Of a stretch of DNA of 8,771 nt, positions 5,995-8,771 are shown piece after piece. A program made the position numbers and the translations under genes. The notes under the pieces are model-generated. The model made no database searches. It was given only the letters and a program-made list of their open reading frames with translations, and was not told the origin of the DNA. Positions within the stretch are counted from its first letter, which is position 1; the number at the start of each line of letters is the position of its first letter. The DNA comes from CAYRMV01 sp964425255 (GTDB lineage: Bacteria; Bacteroidota; Bacteroidia; Flavobacteriales_D; Crocinitomicaceae), in NCBI GenBank assembly GCA_964425255.1, contig CAYRMV010000134.1, positions 1-8,771 on the forward strand, read 5' to 3'.

Positions 5995-6272
5995 ATAAAA
6001 ATCCGGATCGTCACCAAATCCTTTTCTTCTAATTTTCCTTTTTTACGAATTTCCGCTTTGATTGGTAACAAATAGGTTTGCTGTTTTGTATCAAACCAGA
6101 TAGCAGTATCCCAAACTTGATTTTTCACTTCTGCTTTTACTTTTAATCTTCCCCAATCTTCTTCTTGCCACTGAAACAACGAGCGAATTTCAGTAGAAAT
6201 TTCAGTGGGTAACGAGACAAAAAACCATCCTGAAGGACCATCGTGGTTCCATAAAAAAACCTTTAAATTCAT
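5991..6272 (-). CDS. Stand-alone DUF1905 domain protein
   Basis: The 93 residues match a DUF1905 domain from end to end: GPSGWFFVSLPTEIS, the W-G-R-L-K-V-K-A strand, WDTAIWFDTK, and TYLLPIKAEIRKKGKLEEKD. DUF1905 is a small beta-barrel-like domain of unknown function, often joined to a C-terminal YdeI/OmpD-associated segment; here that segment is absent and the gene ends right after the domain. It has no signal peptide. It starts 32 bases after the thioredoxin-like gene's stop and may be read from the same transcript. Confidence 0.9.
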   Translation of the reverse strand: MNLKVFLWNHDGPSGWFFVSLPTEISTEIRSLFQWQEEDWGRLKVKAEVKNQVWDTAIWFDTKQQTYLLPIKAEIRKKGKLEEKDLVTIRIFI

Positions 6273-6304
6273 ATGTTATTTTTCCAGTTTGATTCATACA
6301 AATT

Positions 6305-6733
6305 CTAGCCTTTTATTAATTCTTCAAGTGCATAAAACAACCTATTTTGCGCATTTTCCTGCGAACCATAAATCGAATGACGCAGATCTCCATTTCGATC
6401 AAACAACAACCAATGTGGTGTTCCTTCTGCTTGAAATTGTTGATACATTAGTGCATTTTTATCCCGATAAATCAAAAAAGGAGCTTTTCCATCAGTAAAA
6501 ATGGCTTGAATTTCTTCCTCCGAAACAAGTCGAGAAGGGAAATCTACATGAACAACAAGTAATTGTATTTGTGGATATTGTTTACTAAATTCATAAGCCA
6601 AAGGCAATGCTCGACCCGTGCAACCCAAACAATCCGTATGATAAAAAATAAGTAAAATTGGATTGTCATTCCATTTTTCAAACGGATTAAAACCCTCACC
6701 ATCAGAGGTGTAAAATATCAGTTTAGTTTGCAT
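6305..6733 (-). CDS. Thioredoxin-like (TlpA-type) protein
   Basis: This is a 142-residue thioredoxin-fold protein. The active-site pair is C35-L-G-C38, followed by TGRALPLAYEF, and the cis-proline is P106 in EGTPHWLLFD. These match the TlpA/thioredoxin superfamily; the CxxC pair suggests thiol-disulphide exchange. There is no signal peptide or membrane anchor, so it should act in the cytoplasm, unlike most TlpA proteins, which are periplasmic. Its ATG lies 11 bases inside the end of the upstream membrane-protein gene, so translation is coupled. The substrate is unknown; the neighbouring membrane protein is the obvious candidate partner by context only. Confidence 0.87.
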   Translation of the reverse strand: MQTKLIFYTSDGEGFNPFEKWNDNPILLIFYHTDCLGCTGRALPLAYEFSKQYPQIQLLVVHVDFPSRLVSEEEIQAIFTDGKAPFLIYRDKNALMYQQFQAEGTPHWLLFDRNGDLRHSIYGSQENAQNRLFYALEELIKG

Positions 6734-7139
6734 GTTTTTTTACTTTTTGTGACAATTTCAATTCTACTCGTACTAAAAATAAAATGACTATTGTTTCCAA
6801 ACCAAAATACCCCAGAAAAAATGGTGAAACAGCAGGAAAGTAGTAAGAGATAAGAATAAAACTAAACAAAATATAAACGGAGTTCAGACAAGCAATTAAT
6901 TGCAAATGCCAAGATTTGATCGTTTGAACGAACCGATAACAACAAAAAGAATACACAGAAAAGCCGAGTGCTAAAAAGCTTAAACTTTTTAAATGTTGAT
7001 TTGGTAAACCAATGTAATGAGAAAATTGAACAGCAAGGAAAAACGTAGTTGCAAAAGTGAACAACGCACCAATTGAATCGATAATAAAAATCCTCCGTGG
7101 ATGATTGAATGAATTAAAAAATGAAAAGAACGTCATCAT
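6723..7139 (-). CDS. Four-helix integral membrane protein of unknown function
   Basis: The 138-residue product has four predicted membrane helices: about residues 16-42 (RIFIIDSIGALFTFATTFF), 50-72, 78-100 and 103-125, with a basic C-terminal tail (KLSQKVKKHAN). RIFIIDSIGA at the start and WHLQLIACLNSVY in the middle are reminiscent of an unnamed membrane family common in Flavobacteriia, but I know no function for it. It starts with tandem ATGs inside ATGATG, overlapping the acetyltransferase stop by 4 bases, and its own end overlaps the thioredoxin-like gene by 11 bases. A Cys-Cys pair lies in the second helix (SFCCYRF); its importance is unclear. Confidence 0.85.
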   Translation of the reverse strand: MMTFFSFFNSFNHPRRIFIIDSIGALFTFATTFFLAVQFSHYIGLPNQHLKSLSFLALGFSVYSFCCYRFVQTIKSWHLQLIACLNSVYILFSFILISYYFPAVSPFFLGYFGLETIVILFLVRVELKLSQKVKKHAN

Positions 7140-7675
7140 AACACTTCACTCCATCGATTTTTGGTTAATTCAAACCATTTACAAACTTCTCCATCGTAGT
7201 CAAAGTTTCCTTCAAAAAGAAATCCCAATTTCGAAAGTACATGCACAGAAGCATCGTTATCCAAATGTGTAAATGCCACTATTTTATTGATTTTCAACTG
7301 AGAAAAACCATAATCCAAAACGGCTTTTGCTGATTCAGTTGCAAATCCTTTTCCCCAATGTTTCTGCTTGAATCGATAACCTAATTCATAAAAATCTTGG
7401 TGACCGTTTAACGCTTCTCGAAAAAATTTCAGTCCACACCATCCAATGCATTCCTCTGTTTTCTTATCTACAACAGCCCAGCGTGCAATTCCGTTTTCTT
7501 GGTATTGTTTTTTAAGCATCTCTATGATGGGTAATACCTGAACAATTGATGTAAGTGGACTTTGCTCAATAAATCGGTGAACTTCTGGATCGGAATCCAT
7601 TTCAAAAAAATCAGTTTGATCTTTCCAATCAACTTCCCGAAGAAGTAAGCGCTCTGTTTCAATTTGAATGGACAT
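7136..7675 (-). CDS. GNAT family N-acetyltransferase, RimJ/RimL type
   Basis: The protein is predicted to transfer an acetyl group from acetyl-CoA to an amino group. It starts IETERLLLREV, the standard opening of the RimJ/RimL-like branch, and continues with DPEVHRFI. The acetyl-CoA-binding motif is at about residues 105-114 (KHWGKGFATE), followed by the C-terminal NKIVAFTHLDNDASVHVLSK and LGFLFEG. At 179 residues it is full length. The substrate cannot be read from the sequence; this branch includes ribosomal-protein modifiers and antibiotic or metabolite acetyltransferases. It starts 21 bases after the serine hydrolase gene and overlaps the membrane-protein gene by 4 bases (ATGA), so it belongs to one operon. 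Confidence 0.93.
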   Translation of the reverse strand: MSIQIETERLLLREVDWKDQTDFFEMDSDPEVHRFIEQSPLTSIVQVLPIIEMLKKQYQENGIARWAVVDKKTEECIGWCGLKFFREALNGHQDFYELGYRFKQKHWGKGFATESAKAVLDYGFSQLKINKIVAFTHLDNDASVHVLSKLGFLFEGNFDYDGEVCKWFELTKNRWSEVL

Positions 7676-7696
7676 AAAAAATTGATGTGTTTTTAA

Positions 7697-8771
7697 CTAC
7701 TCTAAAAATGAAAGGATTAAACCTGGCAACTCATTCCATACCAGTTGATCTGCATACATACCATTACACAAGATGGTAATTCCCCATTTTTGGTCTGGAT
7801 TTAACAACAGAATAGAACAATATCCTGGTTCTCTTCCAACATGGAATAGATAATCTCCCCATTGGGGATCAGCATATCTCCACCAACCTAAACCTATCGA
7901 TGTTAATTTTGTTGGGATATTTCGTTTCAATGACCACATTTCAAGCAATGATTTTCGGGAAAGCACCAAAGTACTTGAACTACTTGAATCAGCATAAATC
8001 TGGAGCATTTTTTCCATCCACAAACAAAGCGCATCAGCCGAAAGATATACTCCTCCAGCAGGGTCATGTTCCATTGTTCTTGGTATAAATGTAGATTCAA
8101 CTATCGGATTTTCTGGATACTTTTTAACAGGATGAATATCTCTAATTTCACCATAGAGATTAAAGCGTTTAATCTCCTTTGAAGTTCCTGATAACCAATG
8201 TGGCTTTGCCATCCACTCAATGGGAATATCTTTTTTACTCAAATAACATTCCGTCATCTTACTTGGCTTAAAAAGATATTTTTGCAGATATTGACTGTAA
8301 GTTAAGCCTGATTTTTGCTGAATAATTAATCCTAATATGGAATAAGCTACATTGCTGTATGTAGATCCATCCATTTTTGTTCCGGGCATAAATCGGAGTT
8401 TTTCTGTTTTTAAACTCGCTACAAAAAGAGCTAATGCAGTAGAATCATTTGGTGAATTTTCCAAAACATGTTCCCATGGCAACCCCGACGAGTGTGTCAA
8501 TAAATGTTCAATTGTGATTGTTTTGTATCGCTGATCTTTCATCCTAAAATTAGGCAAAATATCCTGAATTTTATCCGTCAGGTGTATTTCTCCCCGTTCA
8601 ACCATCTGCATAATCGCCGTAGCTGTAAATAACTTAGTTATGGAAGCTGAAAGAAAAACCGTTTGATTTGTCACGGGGAAATCTTGTTTCAAAGAAGTAA
8701 AACCATATCCCTGTGTATACACCGTTTTCCCTTCCCGAACAATACCAAGGGAAAGTCCTACAATCCTGTTC
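7697..8771 (-). CDS. Serine beta-lactamase-like hydrolase, 5' end outside window
   Basis: 357 codons are visible and the frame is open to the right edge; upstream of the GTG at 8722 it still reads conserved family sequence (GLSLGIVREGKTVYTQGYGF), so the true start lies outside the window. The class C beta-lactamase/penicillin-binding-protein-like fold is shown by three motifs: S-x-x-K as SITK (visible residues 43-46, catalytic Ser and Lys), Y-x-N as YSN (138-140), and H-x-G as HVG (310-312) in place of KTG. LLTHSSGLP and FMPGT are also typical. Members are esterases, peptidases or beta-lactamases, and the substrate cannot be assigned. A signal peptide, usual in this family, would be in the missing part. 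The GNAT gene follows after 21 bases. Confidence 0.93.
   Translation of the reverse strand, partial: NRIVGLSLGIVREGKTVYTQGYGFTSLKQDFPVTNQTVFLSASITKLFTATAIMQMVERGEIHLTDKIQDILPNFRMKDQRYKTITIEHLLTHSSGLPWEHVLENSPNDSTALALFVASLKTEKLRFMPGTKMDGSTYSNVAYSILGLIIQQKSGLTYSQYLQKYLFKPSKMTECYLSKKDIPIEWMAKPHWLSGTSKEIKRFNLYGEIRDIHPVKKYPENPIVESTFIPRTMEHDPAGGVYLSADALCLWMEKMLQIYADSSSSSTLVLSRKSLLEMWSLKRNIPTKLTSIGLGWWRYADPQWGDYLFHVGREPGYCSILLLNPDQKWGITILCNGMYADQLVWNELPGLILSFLE

Noticed and set aside
5663..5998. 111-codon plus-strand frame
   Set aside because: Antisense to the DUF2200 gene, which matches its family over the full length.
6292..6300. Promoter-like TAGAATTTG in front of the DUF1905 gene with a TTG 17 bases upstream
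   Set aside because: The spacer inside the -7 box is three bases instead of two, and the TA is part of the preceding gene's stop codon.
6205..6498. 97-codon plus-strand frame
   Set aside because: Antisense to the ends of the DUF1905 and thioredoxin-like genes; no recognisable protein features.
8720..8722. GTG as the start of the serine hydrolase
   Set aside because: Conserved family sequence continues upstream in the same frame to the window edge, so this GTG encodes an internal valine.

Overview
The window looks like a piece of a chromosome from the Bacteroidota, probably a member of the Flavobacteriales. It is AT-rich and genes lack strong Shine-Dalgarno sequences. Three TAnnTTTG-like -7 boxes of the Bacteroidota type sit in front of genes, and several small families are typical of that phylum (DUF2200, DUF1905, a long PhnA-domain protein, an NtrC-type regulator beside kdp). 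Every gene I can support lies on the minus strand, so the window reads from right (8771) to left (1). No mobile element, rRNA, tRNA or CRISPR array is visible.

Left part (1-3285): a potassium-uptake (Kdp) locus. Reading leftwards, an NtrC-type sigma-54-dependent response regulator (3285-1933) is closed by a good terminator. A very compact operon follows: a 96-residue protein, a 26-residue membrane miniprotein, a 110-residue protein, kdpF (25 residues) and, after a 125-base gap that may hold another tiny membrane ORF, kdpA, which runs off the left edge. The 96- and 110-residue proteins appear to be diverged paralogues. The spacings of 12, 1 and 6 bases show that they are co-transcribed with kdp. 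The expected kdpB, kdpC and a KdpD-like sensor would lie beyond the left edge.

Middle part (3506-6272): a PhnA-domain zinc-ribbon protein directly abuts pcm (protein-L-isoaspartate methyltransferase), the two forming a two-gene unit. To their right are an unrecognised secreted protein with its own terminator, a DUF2200 protein and a stand-alone DUF1905 protein.

Right part (6305-8771): a four-gene unit of serine beta-lactamase-like hydrolase (5' end outside the window), GNAT acetyltransferase, four-helix membrane protein and thioredoxin-like protein. The last three overlap by 4 and 11 bases, so they are almost certainly translated from one message.

The most interesting part is the unnamed material in front of kdpA: two related small soluble proteins, one or two membrane miniproteins and kdpF, beside a sigma-54 regulator instead of the usual OmpR-type KdpE. 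This could be an accessory or regulatory module for the Kdp pump that is easily missed because several of its genes are shorter than normal gene-calling limits.
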